From Burkholderiaceae bacterium (lineage in GTDB: Bacteria > Pseudomonadota > Gammaproteobacteria > Burkholderiales > Burkholderiaceae_E), in NCBI GenBank assembly GCA_023954045.1, contig JAMLIR010000001.1, positions 434,001 to 498,000 on the forward strand: DNA of 64,000 nt, given 5' to 3'. Under the pieces are notes generated by a model that searched no databases, was not told the origin of the DNA, and saw nothing but the letters and a program-made list of their open reading frames with translations. The position numbers and the translations under genes are program-made. Shown one piece after another: positions 8,484 through 18,802 of the stretch (position 1 is its first letter; every line of letters starts with the position of its first letter).

Positions 8484-9704
8484 ATGATCGAGAAGCAGGT
8501 CGTGAAATACCTCGAGGGTCTGCGCAAGCGCCAGCCGCTGCCGCTGCGCGTGAAGCTGTGGGACGGCTCGTCGGTGGCGCTCGACGACGAGCCGCGCGTC
8601 GAGCTGCGCCTGAAGGACGTGACCTCGGCGCGCTATTTCCTGAAGCCCTCGATGTCGGCGCTCGGCGAAGCCTTCGTCGAGGGACACATCGACGTCGACG
8701 GCGACGTGCGCGAAATCGTCTCGATCGCCGAGCACCTGTCGCGCGTCGGCGACGAGGAGCAGGGCCGCGGAAGGCTCCCGTCGTGGCTCGCGCGCCACAC
8801 GCGCAAGAGCGACCGCAAGGCGATCGAGTACCACTACGACGTCTCCAACGAGTTCTACTCGCTGTGGCTCGACCCGCGGATGGTGTATTCGTGCGCCTAT
8901 TTCCGCACCGGCGACGAGAACCTCGAGACGGCGCAGGTGCAGAAGCTCGACCACATCTGCCGCAAGCTGATGCTCGCGCCCGGCCAGACGCTGCTCGACA
9001 TCGGCTGTGGCTGGGGCGCGATGGCGATCCACGCGGCGAAGAACTACGGCGTCAAGGCGGTCGGCGTCACGCTGTCGACGAACCAGTTCGAGCTCGCGCG
9101 CGAGCGGGTCCGCGAGGCCGGGCTCGAAGACCGCGTCGAGATCCGTCTGCAGGACTACCGCGACGTGCCCGGCGACGGCGGCTTCGACCGGATCTCGTCG
9201 ATCGGCATGTTCGAGCACGTCGGGCTGAAGAACCTGCGCGGCTACTTCGACACGGTGCACCGCCTGCTCAAGCCGGGCGGCATCGCGCTGAACCACGGCA
9301 TCACGTCCAGCGACCCCGACAATCGCTCGGTCGGGCTGGGCGCCGGCGACTTCATCGACCGCTACGTGTTTCCCGACGGCGAACTGCCGCACGTCTCGCT
9401 CGCGATCCGCGAGCTCTCCGCTGCGGGGCTCGAGCTCACCGACGCCGAGTCGCTCAGGCGCCACTACGCGAAGACGCTGTGGTTCTGGTCCGACGGCTTC
9501 GAGCGCAACATCGCGCGGCTGACCGCGCTGGCCGGCGAAAAGCGGGCCCGCATCTGGCGCGTCTACCTCGCGGGCTGCGCGCACGCATTCGCGCATGGCT
9601 GGATCAACCTCTACCAGCTGCAGGCGATCAGGCCGCGGCCCGGCCCGAGCGGCGCGGAGAGCCCGCTGCCGCTGTCGCGCGAGTACCAGTACGCGCAGCC
9701 CTGA
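8484..9704 (+). CDS. cfa: Cyclopropane-fatty-acyl-phospholipid synthase family methyltransferase
   Basis: 406 residues. It has the N-terminal CFA lipid-binding region ([23 protein letters not shown]), the [25 protein letters not shown] signature of the family, and the SAM-binding loop [16 protein letters not shown]. These enzymes transfer a methylene from SAM to the double bond of membrane phospholipid acyl chains, a stress and stationary-phase adaptation. The chosen ATG follows a GGAAGGCGAA ribosome site. It is inserted between rnhA and the yafS-like gene, which are neighbours in E. coli. Confidence 0.92.
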   Translation: MIEKQVVKYLEGLRKRQPLPLRVKLWDGSSVALDDEPRVELRLKDVTSARYFLKPSMSALGEAFVEGHIDVDGDVREIVSIAEHLSRVGDEEQGRGRLPSWLARHTRKSDRKAIEYHYDVSNEFYSLWLDPRMVYSCAYFRTGDENLETAQVQKLDHICRKLMLAPGQTLLDIGCGWGAMAIHAAKNYGVKAVGVTLSTNQFELARERVREAGLEDRVEIRLQDYRDVPGDGGFDRISSIGMFEHVGLKNLRGYFDTVHRLLKPGGIALNHGITSSDPDNRSVGLGAGDFIDRYVFPDGELPHVSLAIRELSAAGLELTDAESLRRHYAKTLWFWSDGFERNIARLTALAGEKRARIWRVYLAGCAHAFAHGWINLYQLQAIRPRPGPSGAESPLPLSREYQYAQP

Positions 9705-9731
9705 ACCGACTGCGCCGCCTGGACGCGTCGC

Positions 9732-10535
9732 TCAGGACTTCCGGTTCGGCTCGCAGCGCGGCGATACCGCTGCGGCCGGCGCCCTGACCGGCAGCGCCTG
9801 CCGCCAGGCCGGGCCGATCAGGCGCATCCCGCGCACCCGCTTGACGGCCGAAACGAGGTACAGGGCGCCGCAGATCGGCCACCAGCGATCGCCTGCCGAT
9901 TCCATGAATTGCGTGCGGTCGAGCCACTGCTGGGTCCGGCAGGGCGGGCGATAGCAGCCGTAGCGGCCGCGGTCGAGTTCGAAGCTGAGCAGCTTGAACC
10001 AGTCGCGCAGCCTGGGCAGGCCGATGAAGTGCCCCTCGCGAGGCAGGAACGGGTGGCGCGAGACCGGGCGCGTCAGCCATTGACGCGCGCCCCACAGGCT
10101 CACCGGATTGAAGCCCGAGACGATCACCCGCCCCTCGGGGCGCAGCACGCGATCGACTTCGCGAAGAACCTGGTGCGGATCCTCGGCGAACTCGAGCACG
10201 TGCGGGAGCACGACCAGGTCGAGGCTCTGCGAAGCGATCGGCAGCTCCTCGAAGTGCTCGACGAGCAGGTTCGCGCCATCGAGCGCGGGCGAGTCCTGCG
10301 GTTCGCAGGCGCGAATGCGGTGCGGCATCCGGTTGTCGCGCAGCGCGTCGAGTTCGGGCAACCCGCACTGCAGCGCGTGGAAGCCGAACACGTCGGCGAC
10401 CGCGGCGTCGAACTGCTCCTGCTGCCACGCCAGCGCGTACCGGCCCGGCGGCGACGCGAGCCAGTCGCGCCACTCCGCGCGCCGCGCGAGCGCCGCCTCG
10501 GCGCTCCGTATAATCGCGGCGTCATCCATCTTCAT
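9732..10535 (-). CDS. SAM-dependent methyltransferase, YafS-like
   Basis: 267 residues from the ATG at 10535 (an alternative ATG lies at 10529). A class I methyltransferase domain of the methyltransf_11 type is seen in the middle: SLDLVVLPHVLEFAEDPHQVLREVDRVLRPEGRV, with the family's post-motif III loop SGFNPVSLWG. The usual N-terminal GxGxG SAM loop is poorly conserved (HALQCGLPELDALRD). The gene is divergent from gloB and close to rnhA, exactly as E. coli yafS is, so I call it YafS-like. Substrate unknown. Its start codon is only 3 nt from that of gloB. Confidence 0.8.
   Translation of the reverse strand: MKMDDAAIIRSAEAALARRAEWRDWLASPPGRYALAWQQEQFDAAVADVFGFHALQCGLPELDALRDNRMPHRIRACEPQDSPALDGANLLVEHFEELPIASQSLDLVVLPHVLEFAEDPHQVLREVDRVLRPEGRVIVSGFNPVSLWGARQWLTRPVSRHPFLPREGHFIGLPRLRDWFKLLSFELDRGRYGCYRPPCRTQQWLDRTQFMESAGDRWWPICGALYLVSAVKRVRGMRLIGPAWRQALPVRAPAAAVSPRCEPNRKS
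10509..10514 (+). promoter_or_regulatory. Consensus -10 box (TATAAT) for gloB inside the methyltransferase gene
   Basis: A perfect TATAAT lies at 10509-10514 within the first codons of the divergent methyltransferase gene. The predicted transcription start near 10521 would leave an 18-nt leader before the gloB ATG at 10539. The -35 position about 17 bp upstream (10486-10491) is not consensus-like. Confidence 0.45.
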
Positions 10536-10538
10536 GCC

Positions 10539-11372
10539 ATGCAGCTTCCGCAATCCTGGCGATTCGCTCCCCGGCCGCATCCCCTCGTCGAGGCGATCGA
10601 TGCGTTCGAGGACAACTACATCTGGCTGCTGCGCGCGCCGCAGGGCGACCGCGCGGCCGTCGTCGATCCGGGCGATGCCGGCCCGGTCGAGCGCGCGCTC
10701 GCCGGGCGCGGCCTGCGCCTGGCCGCCATTCTACTGACACATCACCATCCCGATCACGTCGGCGGGGTCCGCGCGCTGGTCGAGCGCTGGCGCCCGATGG
10801 TCTACGGGCCGGCCGGCGAGGCGATCGACGGCATCGACCGCAAGCTCGCGGCGGGCGACTCGATCGTCGTCGACGGCGTGGGCGTCGCGATGCGCGTGCT
10901 CGACGTGCCGGGCCACACCCGCGGCCACGTCGCCTACGTGGCCGAACCGTACGGCGGCGATCCGCGGCCGCTGCTGTTCTGCGGGGACACGCTGTTCGCC
11001 GCGGGCTGCGGCCGGCTCTTCGAGGGCACGCCCGCGCAGATGCTCGAGTCGCTCGATGGCCTGGCCGCCCTCGACCCCGCGACGCTGGTCTACTGCGCGC
11101 ACGAATACACCGTGTCGAACCTGCGTTTCGCGGCCGCCGCGGAACCGGATGCGCAGGCGGTGCGGGAGCGGCTCGACGAGGCGCGTCGCATGCGCGAGGC
11201 CGGCGTGCGCACCGTCCCGACGTCGATCGGCGTCGAACTGGCGACCAACCCGTTCCTGCGCGCCGACACGCCCGCCGTGATCGCCGCGGTCGCCGGCCGT
11301 CTGGGCCACGCCCCCGTCTCGCGGCTCGAATGCTTCGCGGCCCTGCGCGGGTGGAAAGATGGGTTCCGCTGA
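10539..11372 (+). CDS. gloB: Hydroxyacylglutathione hydrolase (glyoxalase II)
   Basis: 277 residues. The metallo-beta-lactamase metal site is explicit: LTHHHPDHVGG (THxHxDH), VPGHTRGHVAY, and FCGDTLFAAGCGRLFEG with the bridging Asp, followed by YCAHEYTVSNLRFA, the glyoxalase II-specific segment. It hydrolyses S-lactoylglutathione to lactate and glutathione in methylglyoxal detoxification. The N-terminus contains AFEDNYIWLL, a hallmark of GloB. It is followed by mltD in the same direction, as in E. coli. Confidence 0.95.
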   Translation: MQLPQSWRFAPRPHPLVEAIDAFEDNYIWLLRAPQGDRAAVVDPGDAGPVERALAGRGLRLAAILLTHHHPDHVGGVRALVERWRPMVYGPAGEAIDGIDRKLAAGDSIVVDGVGVAMRVLDVPGHTRGHVAYVAEPYGGDPRPLLFCGDTLFAAGCGRLFEGTPAQMLESLDGLAALDPATLVYCAHEYTVSNLRFAAAAEPDAQAVRERLDEARRMREAGVRTVPTSIGVELATNPFLRADTPAVIAAVAGRLGHAPVSRLECFAALRGWKDGFR

Positions 11373-11458
11373 ACTTTGCGTGCGCCCTTGACCGCTGCCC
11401 GGTCCTTCCGTAGGATCGGCCGGCTTATTTCGTGGAATCAGAGAGTTAGGGGTCGTCC

Positions 11459-13225
11459 TTGGTGCCCTTTCTTCGCGTCGGCGCGCTGCTGGGCGGCCTC
11501 CTCGTGGTGGCCGGCTGCTCCACCGTAGCCCCGTCGGCCTCGCAAGCCCCTGCCCCTGCCGCCCAGGCTTCCGCACCGGTGGCCGCTTCGCAGAGCGCGA
11601 GCGGCGCAGGCGCGAGCGCCACCGCGCCCGCCGCGCCCGCCGCGGCCGCGCCTGCGCGCGCCGATCCCGTCGCATCGCTTCCCGCGCCCACCGGACGTCC
11701 GCCGCAACCCGCGGCCCCGGTCGGAAACCTCTGGGACCGCATCCGCGCCGGCTTCGCGATGCCGCCGCTCAACAGCAGGCTCGTCGCCGAGAAGGAGCGC
11801 TTCTATCTCGAGCGCCCCGACTACCTGCAGCGGATGTTCTCGCGCGGCAGCCGCTACCTGTTCCACATCGTCGAAGAGATCGAGAAGCGCGGGATGCCCA
11901 CCGAGCTGGCGCTGCTGCCCTTCGTCGAGAGCGCGATGAATCCGGTCGCGCTGTCGCACGCGCAGGCGGCGGGGCTGTGGCAGTTCATCCCCTCGACCGG
12001 GCGCGCCTACAACCTGGAGCAGGACTGGTGGGTGGACAACCGGCGCGACGTCGTGAAGTCGACCGACGCGGCGCTCGACTACCTGCAGAAGATCTACGCG
12101 ATGCACGGCAACGACTGGTTCCTCGCGCTGGCCTCGTACAACTGGGGCGAAGGCGCGGTGGCCCGCGCGGTGCGCCGCAACCAGGCGCGCGGCCGCCCCG
12201 CCGACTACCTGTCGCTGCCGATGCCAGCCGAGACGCGCAACTACGTGCCGAAGCTGATGGCGCTGAAGAACATCCTGCTGCGCGCCGACGAGCTCGGCAT
12301 CGCGTTGCCCGAGCTGCCCAACCGGCCCTACTTCGTCACGATCGAGAAGACCCGCCCGATCGACCTGAAGCTGGCGGCGCAATTCGCGGGCATGACCGTC
12401 GACGAGTTCGTCGCGCTGAACCCTGCACACAACCGGCCGGTGATCGCCGCCAGCCGCAACAACGAGATCAAGCTGCCGGCCGACAGGATCGACGCCTTCA
12501 TGGCCGCCGTCGAGCGCCATGGCCAGGCCAACCGCGCGTTCGCGACCTGGCAGCCGCACACGCTGAAGCCCGGCGAGTCGCTCGAGTCGCTGGCGCAGCG
12601 CGGCGGCGTCACGCTGGTCGAATTACGCGACGCCAACGACCTGCGCGCCGGCCAGCGCATCCTGCCGGGCACGCGGATCCTCGCGCCGCAGCGCGCGGTC
12701 GAGGACGAGACCCGCGTCGAGCGCTTCGAAGGACCGCGCGTCTACGAGCTGGTCGAGCGCCCCGCCACCTACCACACGGTCAAGCGTCGCGAGACGCTCG
12801 CCACGATCGCCCGGCGCTACGACACGACGGTGGCGAACCTGAAGGCGTGGAACGGCCTGGCCAGGGGCGCGCCGGCCGGCACGCGGCTGATGGTCCGGCC
12901 CGCCAGCGCGCAGACGCTGCTCACGACCGAGGACGGCGATCGCCGGGTGGTCCGCAGCGAGACCAGCGAGCCGCGCATCATGCACGCGGTGCTGCGTCGC
13001 GAGCAGGCAGACGAGCCCGCTCCGCGCGAGCATGCAGCCCCTGCCCGCGCCCGGCCGTCGCGCGCTGCGCGCCCGGCTGCCAAGCGCGCCGGCACGTCCG
13101 CGCAGAAGGCCGGCGCCGCCCGCGCGAAGACGGTCGCCAGGAAGGTCCGCCCGGTGGAGCACGGCGACGCGCTGCGCACCGGCGGCGCCAAGCGCCCGCC
13201 GCCGCGCACGAACAAGCGCACCTGA
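11459..13225 (+). CDS. mltD: Membrane-bound lytic murein transglycosylase D with LysM repeats
   Basis: 588 residues from a TTG at 11459 (a GTG at 11462 is equally placed behind the AGGGG ribosome site; an in-frame stop at 11447 excludes longer forms). A lipoprotein signal ends in LVVAGC, so it should be anchored in the outer membrane. The SLT domain has the catalytic glutamate in MPTELALLPFVESAMNP and the AAGLWQFIPSTGR motif. Two LysM domains follow: PHTLKPGESLESLAQR and YHTVKRRETLATIARR. The C-terminus is an Arg/Ala-rich basic tail. It cleaves peptidoglycan glycan strands to 1,6-anhydromuropeptides. Confidence 0.93.
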   Translation: MVPFLRVGALLGGLLVVAGCSTVAPSASQAPAPAAQASAPVAASQSASGAGASATAPAAPAAAAPARADPVASLPAPTGRPPQPAAPVGNLWDRIRAGFAMPPLNSRLVAEKERFYLERPDYLQRMFSRGSRYLFHIVEEIEKRGMPTELALLPFVESAMNPVALSHAQAAGLWQFIPSTGRAYNLEQDWWVDNRRDVVKSTDAALDYLQKIYAMHGNDWFLALASYNWGEGAVARAVRRNQARGRPADYLSLPMPAETRNYVPKLMALKNILLRADELGIALPELPNRPYFVTIEKTRPIDLKLAAQFAGMTVDEFVALNPAHNRPVIAASRNNEIKLPADRIDAFMAAVERHGQANRAFATWQPHTLKPGESLESLAQRGGVTLVELRDANDLRAGQRILPGTRILAPQRAVEDETRVERFEGPRVYELVERPATYHTVKRRETLATIARRYDTTVANLKAWNGLARGAPAGTRLMVRPASAQTLLTTEDGDRRVVRSETSEPRIMHAVLRREQADEPAPREHAAPARARPSRAARPAAKRAGTSAQKAGAARAKTVARKVRPVEHGDALRTGGAKRPPPRTNKRT

Positions 13226-13226
13226 A

Positions 13227-13241
13227 GCGCCGCGGCGGCGC
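13227..13241. terminator. GC-rich hairpin between convergent mltD and yejF
   Basis: A perfect 6-bp stem GCGCCG/CGGCGC with a 3-nt loop begins 2 bp after the mltD stop. There is no T-run on either strand, so it is only a possible terminator or mRNA-end stabiliser. Confidence 0.3.
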
Positions 13242-13305
13242 GAGCGCGCGTTCGCGTGCCCCGGCCTGCGTCGGCAACGACCCCGTCCGGCCGCCGCCTG
13301 CCGCG

Positions 13306-14925
13306 TCAGCGAGCCGCCAGCTCCGGCAACGAAGCGGCGAGCAACTCGCGCGTATACGCCTCGCGAGGCGCGGCGAACAGCGCCTCCGTCTCCCCCGCCT
13401 CGACGATGCGACCGTCCTTCATCACGGCGACCCGGTGCGCCATCGCGCGCACCACCGCCAGGTCGTGCGTGATGAACAGGTAGGCCAGCGCGTGGCGGCG
13501 CTGCAGCGCCGCCAGAAGTTCGAGCACCTGCTGCTGCACCGACACGTCGAGCGCCGACGTCGGCTCGTCGAGCACGAGCAGCGCCGGCTGCAGGATGACC
13601 GCGCGCGCGATCGAGATCCGCTGGCGCTGCCCGCCGGAGAACTCGTGCGGATAGCGCTCGAGCGCTGCCGCGTCGAGCCCCACCTCGTCGAGCATCGCGA
13701 CGACCGCGTCGCGACGCGCTGCCGGCGCGAGCTCGGGGCGATGCAGCGCGAGCCCTTCCTCGACGATCTGCAGCACGGTGCGCCGCGGCGACAGCGAATT
13801 GAACGGATCCTGGAAGACGATCTGCATGTCGCGCCGCAGTGGCCGCAGCGCCCGCTGCCCCAGCGCGTCGATGCGGCGGCCCTCGAAGCGGATCTCCCCC
13901 GACGCTTCGCCCTGCGCCAGCCGCAGCAGCGTCAACCCCAGCGTGCTCTTCCCCGAGCCCGACTCGCCGACGATGCCGAGCGTCTCGCCGCGCGCCAGCC
14001 GCAGGTCGACGTCGCGCACCGCGTCGAACGCGCGCGTGCCGAACCAGCCGCGGTGCAGCCTGAAGCTGCACCCGACCCCGCGCCCCTCGAGCAGCGTCGG
14101 CGCGCCGGACGGGACCTGCTGCACCGAGCGGCGCGGCCGGCTCTCGACCAGCATCCGCGTGTAGTCGTCGCGCGGCTCGTCGAACACCCGGGCGGTAGGC
14201 CCCTCCTCGACGACGCGCCCCTCCTTCATCACGGCCACGCGGTCGGCGAACGAGCGCACCAGCGGGAGGTCGTGCGTGATCAGCAGCACCGACATTCCGA
14301 GATCGCGCTGCAGCTCGTCGAGCAGCGAGACGATCTGCCGCTGGATGGTCACGTCGAGCGCCGTCGTGGGCTCGTCGGCGATCAGAAGCTTCGGGTTGCA
14401 GGCCAGCGCCATCGCGATCATCGCGCGCTGCCGCTGTCCTCCCGAGAGCTGGTGCGGGTAGCTCCCGAAGCGCCGCTGCGGCTCGGGAACCCGCGTGCGC
14501 TCGAGCAGCTCGATCGCGCGCTGCGTCGCCTGGCGGCGCGCGAGCCCCTCGTGCAGCTCGATCGCCTCGCAGATCTGCTCCCCGATCGGATACAGCGGAT
14601 TGAGCGCGGTCATCGGCTCCTGGAAGATCATCGCGATCTCGCTGCCGCGGACGCCGCGCAGCTCGCGTTCGGTGCAGCCGAGCAGGTCGCGCCCCTCGAA
14701 GACGATGCGCCCTTCGTAGCGCGCGTCGGCGTTGAGCCGCAGCACTGACAGCGCGGTGACGGTCTTGCCCGAGCCCGATTCGCCGACCAGCGCGAACTTC
14801 TCGCCGCGGCCGACGGTGAAGCCGACGCCGTCGACGACGCGCGATGCGCCGCTCGCGGTCGCGAACTCGACGACCAGTCCCTCGACCGAGAGCAGCGGCG
14901 TTGCGGCGGCGGCGGGCGCGGGCAC
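13306..14925 (-). CDS. yejF: Peptide ABC transporter, fused double ATPase YejF
   Basis: 539 residues with two complete ABC modules. The first has Walker [13 protein letters not shown], signature [14 protein letters not shown] and Walker [13 protein letters not shown]; the second has [26 protein letters not shown] and [12 protein letters not shown]. Each is followed by an oligopeptide-type C-terminal extension. This is the energising subunit of the YejABEF importer, known in enterobacteria for oligopeptide and microcin C uptake. It is the last gene of the operon, 3 bp after yejE. Confidence 0.93.
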   Translation of the reverse strand: MPAPAAAATPLLSVEGLVVEFATASGASRVVDGVGFTVGRGEKFALVGESGSGKTVTALSVLRLNADARYEGRIVFEGRDLLGCTERELRGVRGSEIAMIFQEPMTALNPLYPIGEQICEAIELHEGLARRQATQRAIELLERTRVPEPQRRFGSYPHQLSGGQRQRAMIAMALACNPKLLIADEPTTALDVTIQRQIVSLLDELQRDLGMSVLLITHDLPLVRSFADRVAVMKEGRVVEEGPTARVFDEPRDDYTRMLVESRPRRSVQQVPSGAPTLLEGRGVGCSFRLHRGWFGTRAFDAVRDVDLRLARGETLGIVGESGSGKSTLGLTLLRLAQGEASGEIRFEGRRIDALGQRALRPLRRDMQIVFQDPFNSLSPRRTVLQIVEEGLALHRPELAPAARRDAVVAMLDEVGLDAAALERYPHEFSGGQRQRISIARAVILQPALLVLDEPTSALDVSVQQQVLELLAALQRRHALAYLFITHDLAVVRAMAHRVAVMKDGRIVEAGETEALFAAPREAYTRELLAASLPELAAR

Positions 14926-14928
14926 GGA

Positions 14929-15963
14929 TCAGCCCTTGCGGGTATCGAGCGCGTCGCGCAGCGCTTCGCCGATGAAGATCAGCAGCATCAGCGTTCCGAC
15001 CAGCACGCCGAAGGTGCCGAGCGAGATCCACCAGGCGTCCAGGTTGGCCTTGCCCTGCGCGAGCAGTTCGCCGAGGCTGGGCGTCGAAGGCGGCACGCCC
15101 AGCCCCAGGAAGTCGAGGCTCGTGAGCGCGACGATCGCCGCGCTCATCCGGAACGGCAGGAACGCGATCACCGGCGTCAGCGAATTCGGCAGCACGTGGC
15201 GGCCGATGATCTGCAGGTTCGACAGGCCGAGCGCCCGCGCCGCGGTCACGTACTCGAGCTGCCGGTTGCGAAGGAACTCGGCGCGCACGTAGTCCGACAG
15301 CCCCATCCAGCTGAACAGCGACAGGATCGCGAGCAGGATCCAGATGCTGGGCTCGAAGATCGACGCGAGGATCAGCAGCAGGTAGAGCTCGGGGATCGAC
15401 CCCCAGATCTCGGTCAGGCGCTGCAGCGCGAGGTCGACGCGGCCGCCGAAATAGCCCTGCACCGCCCCCGCCGCGATGCCGAACAGCATGCCGACCGCGG
15501 TCAGGGCCATGCCGAACAGCACCGAGATCCTGAAGCCGTAGAGCAGCCGCGCGAGCACGTCGCGCCCCTGGTCGTCGGTGCCGAGCAGGTTCGCCGCCGA
15601 CGGCGGCGCCGGATTCGGGCTGGGCGCGAAGTAGTTGATCGTGTCGAACCGGTAGGGGTTCGGCGGATAGATCGCCCAGTTCCCGTCCCGTGCCAGGCGC
15701 TGGCGGATGAACGGATCGAGGTAGTCGGTCGCGGTGCGGAAGTCCCCGCCGAACGTGGTCTCGGGATACTGCCGGATCAGCGGCCAGTAGAGATGCCCCT
15801 CGTAGCGCGCGACGATCGGCCGGTCGTTCGAGAGGACTTCGGCGACGAGGCTCAGCCCGAAGACGAGCGCGAAGATCCACAGGCTCCGGTAGCCACGCCG
15901 GTTCGCGCGAAAGCGCAGCCAGGCGCGGCGTCCGGGCGACAGCGAGCGGCGCGGCGCCGCCAT
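14929..15963 (-). CDS. yejE: Peptide ABC transporter permease YejE
   Basis: 344 residues. It begins in the cytoplasm with a basic segment (SPGRRAWLRFRANRRGYRSLW), then a first membrane helix, a long periplasmic loop (DRPIVARYEGHLYWPLIRQYPETTFGG) typical of YejE, and then the DppC-like helices. The ATPase-contact loop EYVTAARALGLSNLQIIGRHVLPN is present. Its ATG shares one base with the yejB stop (TGATG), indicating translational coupling. Confidence 0.92.
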   Translation of the reverse strand: MAAPRRSLSPGRRAWLRFRANRRGYRSLWIFALVFGLSLVAEVLSNDRPIVARYEGHLYWPLIRQYPETTFGGDFRTATDYLDPFIRQRLARDGNWAIYPPNPYRFDTINYFAPSPNPAPPSAANLLGTDDQGRDVLARLLYGFRISVLFGMALTAVGMLFGIAAGAVQGYFGGRVDLALQRLTEIWGSIPELYLLLILASIFEPSIWILLAILSLFSWMGLSDYVRAEFLRNRQLEYVTAARALGLSNLQIIGRHVLPNSLTPVIAFLPFRMSAAIVALTSLDFLGLGVPPSTPSLGELLAQGKANLDAWWISLGTFGVLVGTLMLLIFIGEALRDALDTRKG

Positions 15964-17009
15964 CAGCCCGCCGCCCCGAACTTCACACGCGGATCGACCC
16001 AGGTGTAGGCGAGGTCGGTGACCAGCCGGGTGAGCAGCCCGATCAGCGAGAACACGTACAGCGAGCCGAGGACCACCGGATAGTCGCGGCGGATCACGGC
16101 TTCGTACGACAGCAGCCCCAGCCCGTCGAGCGAGAACAGCGTCTCGATCAGCAGCGAGCCCGCGAAGAACGCGCCGACGAAGGCGGCGGGAAACGCGGTC
16201 ACGAGCGGGATCAGCGCGTTGCGGAACACGTGGCGATAGAAGACGCGGCCTTCGGACAGCCCCTTGGCGCGCGCGGTCAGCACGTACTGCTTGCGGATCT
16301 CCTCGAGGAACGTGTTCTTGGTGAGCATCGTGGTGACGGCGAAGCTGCCCACCGTCAGACAGGCGAGCGGCATCGCCAGGTGCCAGAAGTAGTCGAGCAC
16401 CTTGCCCGCCAGCGACAGCTCGGCGAAGTCGTCCGAGGTCAGGCCGCGCAGCGGGAACAGCTGCCAGAAGGTGCCGCCGCCGAACAGAACCAGCAGCGCG
16501 ACGCCGAGCACGAAGCCGGGAATCGCATAGCCGACGAGGATCGCGATCGAGGTCCACAGGTCGAACCGGCTGCCGTGGCGCACCGCCTTCGCGATGCCCA
16601 GCGGGATCGACACCGCGTAGACGAGCAGGAAGCTCCAGACGCCGAGGCTGATCGACACCGGCAGCTTCTCCACCATCAGCTGCCAGACGCCCTTGTGATG
16701 CAGGTAGCTGCTGCCCAGGTCGAACACCGCGTAGCGCCGCAGCATCTCGAGGAAGCGCTCGTGCGCCGGGCGATCGAAACCGTACATCTTGCGGAACTCG
16801 GCGATCCGCTCGGGTTCGACGCCCTGCGCGCCGCGGTAGACGCCTCCGGTCGCGGCCACCTCGCCGCCGACGCCGCCGCCGCGAAGCTCGCGCACCAGTT
16901 GCTCGACCGGGCCGCCCGGCACGAACTGGATGATGACGAACGAGACGAACAGGATCCCGACCAGCGTCGGGACCATCAGCAGCAGCCGCTTGGCGACGTA
17001 GGCCAGCAT
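15963..17009 (-). CDS. yejB: Peptide ABC transporter permease YejB
   Basis: 348 residues. It starts [34 protein letters not shown], the classic DppB-type first helix. It has a glycine-rich loop (RGGGVGGEVAATGG) characteristic of YejB homologues and the coupling loop IRKQYVLTARAKGLSEGRVFYRHVFRNALIP. It forms the inner-membrane channel with YejE. The start overlaps the yejA stop by one base (TGATG). Confidence 0.92.
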   Translation of the reverse strand: MLAYVAKRLLLMVPTLVGILFVSFVIIQFVPGGPVEQLVRELRGGGVGGEVAATGGVYRGAQGVEPERIAEFRKMYGFDRPAHERFLEMLRRYAVFDLGSSYLHHKGVWQLMVEKLPVSISLGVWSFLLVYAVSIPLGIAKAVRHGSRFDLWTSIAILVGYAIPGFVLGVALLVLFGGGTFWQLFPLRGLTSDDFAELSLAGKVLDYFWHLAMPLACLTVGSFAVTTMLTKNTFLEEIRKQYVLTARAKGLSEGRVFYRHVFRNALIPLVTAFPAAFVGAFFAGSLLIETLFSLDGLGLLSYEAVIRRDYPVVLGSLYVFSLIGLLTRLVTDLAYTWVDPRVKFGAAG

Positions 17010-18802
17010 CAGCGCTTCTCCCACCAGGTCTTGAGCAGCCAGGTCTCGGCCGCGTAGTAGAGCGGCAGAGTGGCCGGATGCGCCAGGCGCGCGCGCCAGG
17101 CGACGCGGTGCGCCGGCGCGTAGAAGTGCGGAACCAGGTACCAGCCGGCGCGCAGTACGCGGTCGAGCGCGCGCGCCGCGGTCACCAGTTCGGCGCGCGT
17201 GCGGCTCGCCAGCAGCCGCTGGACGATCGCGTCGACCGCCGGGTCGCGGATGCCCGCGAAGTTGTCCGATCCCTTCTCGTCCGCGGCGGCAGAAGTGAAG
17301 CGCTCGAGCAGCTCGTTGCCGGGCGTCTGGCTGGCCGCGTACAGGTGGATCGCGACGTCGAAGTCGAACTCGTCCATCCGCTTCTGGTAGAGCGCGGGGT
17401 CGGTGACGCGCAGGTGCGCGGCGATCCCGAGTTTCTCGAGGTTGCGCGCCCAGGGCACGGCGACGCGCTCCAGCCCCTTCGAATAGGTGAGGATCTCGAA
17501 GTCGAACGCCTGCCCCGCGGCGTTGCGCAACACGCCGTCGTCGTCGACGCTCCAGCCGGCCTGCGCGAGCAGCGCGAGCGCGCGGCGCAGGTTCCCGCGC
17601 AGGCTCGACGGCGGATCGGTCGTGGGCGGCATCACGGCCGGCCCGAACGCGGCCGGGTCGAGTTGCGCGCGAAACGGCTCGAGCAGCGCCAGCTCCCCGG
17701 CCGAAGGCAGGCCCTTCGCCTCCATTTCGCTGTTGGTGAAGTAGCTGGCGGTGCGCACGTACTGGCCGTAGAAGACCTGCCGGTTCATCCACTCGAAATC
17801 CATCGCCAGCGCCAGCGCGTGGCGCACGCGCACGTCGGCGAACTCGGGTCGGCGCGTGTTCAGCACGAAGCCCTGCATGCCGGCCGAATTCGAGTGGCGG
17901 AACTCCTGCTTGAGGATCTCGCCCGAGTCGTAGCGGCGGCCGACGTGGCCACGCGCCCAGTTCTTCGCCGAGTTCTCGGCGACCCAGTCGAACTCGCCGG
18001 CCTTGAAGCCCTCGAGCCGCGCGGTCTCGTCCTTGAAATACTTGTATACGACGCGGTCGAAATTGAACATGCCGCGGCGCACGTTCAGGTCGCGCGCCCA
18101 GTAGCCGGGATCGCGCCGGTACGCGATCAGCTTGCCCCAGTCGAAACGCTCGATCCGGTACGGGCCGCTGGTGATCGGCTCGTCCTGGACCACCCGATCG
18201 AACGGCTGCGCCCCGCCCCACTTGCGCGAGAACACCGGCAGCTGCATGCCGATGATCATGTGCAGTTCGTGGTTGCGGCGGCGGAACTCGAACCGGATCG
18301 TCGACGGGTCGACGACCACCGCGCGGGCGACGTCGGTGAAATACTGCCGGAAGCGCGGATGCGCCTGCTTGCCGGTGAGCACCTCGAACGAGTGGCGGAC
18401 GTCCTCGGCCGTCACCGGGTCGCCGTTCCAGAAGCGCGCCCGGGGATCCAGGTGGAACGTGATCGACAGGCCGTCGTCGGCGAAGCGGATGTCGTCGGCG
18501 AGCAGCCCGTACATCGAGAACGGTTCGTCGTCGCTCGCTTCGGCGAGCGTCTCGAACATCAGCGTGCCCAGGCCGGCAGCCGCCAGGCCGCGCAACGTGA
18601 ACGGGTTGAGCTTGTCGAACGAGCCGTAGCCGGCGAGGTTCAGCGTTCCGCCCTTCGGGGCGTCGGCGTTCACGTAGTCGAAGTGCGCGAAGCCGGGCGG
18701 ATACTTCGGCGTGTCGCCCCAGGCGAGGCCATGGGCGGCGAACGCCGGCCCGGACAGGGCGCCCAGCGTCAGCGCCAGCGCAACGCGTGCGACAATCGTC
18801 AT
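17009..18802 (-). CDS. yejA: Periplasmic peptide-binding protein YejA
   Basis: 597 residues, the usual size for YejA-type SBP_bac_5 proteins. A Sec signal ([23 protein letters not shown]) precedes [29 protein letters not shown], a YejA hallmark, and [13 protein letters not shown]. The start at 18802 is preferred; an in-frame GTG at 18826 would add eight residues before the signal. It delivers oligopeptides to YejBE. First gene of the operon; its promoter must lie in or beyond the fabI 5' region because only 29 bp separate the two divergent starts. Confidence 0.92.
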   Translation of the reverse strand: MTIVARVALALTLGALSGPAFAAHGLAWGDTPKYPPGFAHFDYVNADAPKGGTLNLAGYGSFDKLNPFTLRGLAAAGLGTLMFETLAEASDDEPFSMYGLLADDIRFADDGLSITFHLDPRARFWNGDPVTAEDVRHSFEVLTGKQAHPRFRQYFTDVARAVVVDPSTIRFEFRRRNHELHMIIGMQLPVFSRKWGGAQPFDRVVQDEPITSGPYRIERFDWGKLIAYRRDPGYWARDLNVRRGMFNFDRVVYKYFKDETARLEGFKAGEFDWVAENSAKNWARGHVGRRYDSGEILKQEFRHSNSAGMQGFVLNTRRPEFADVRVRHALALAMDFEWMNRQVFYGQYVRTASYFTNSEMEAKGLPSAGELALLEPFRAQLDPAAFGPAVMPPTTDPPSSLRGNLRRALALLAQAGWSVDDDGVLRNAAGQAFDFEILTYSKGLERVAVPWARNLEKLGIAAHLRVTDPALYQKRMDEFDFDVAIHLYAASQTPGNELLERFTSAAADEKGSDNFAGIRDPAVDAIVQRLLASRTRAELVTAARALDRVLRAGWYLVPHFYAPAHRVAWRARLAHPATLPLYYAAETWLLKTWWEKR

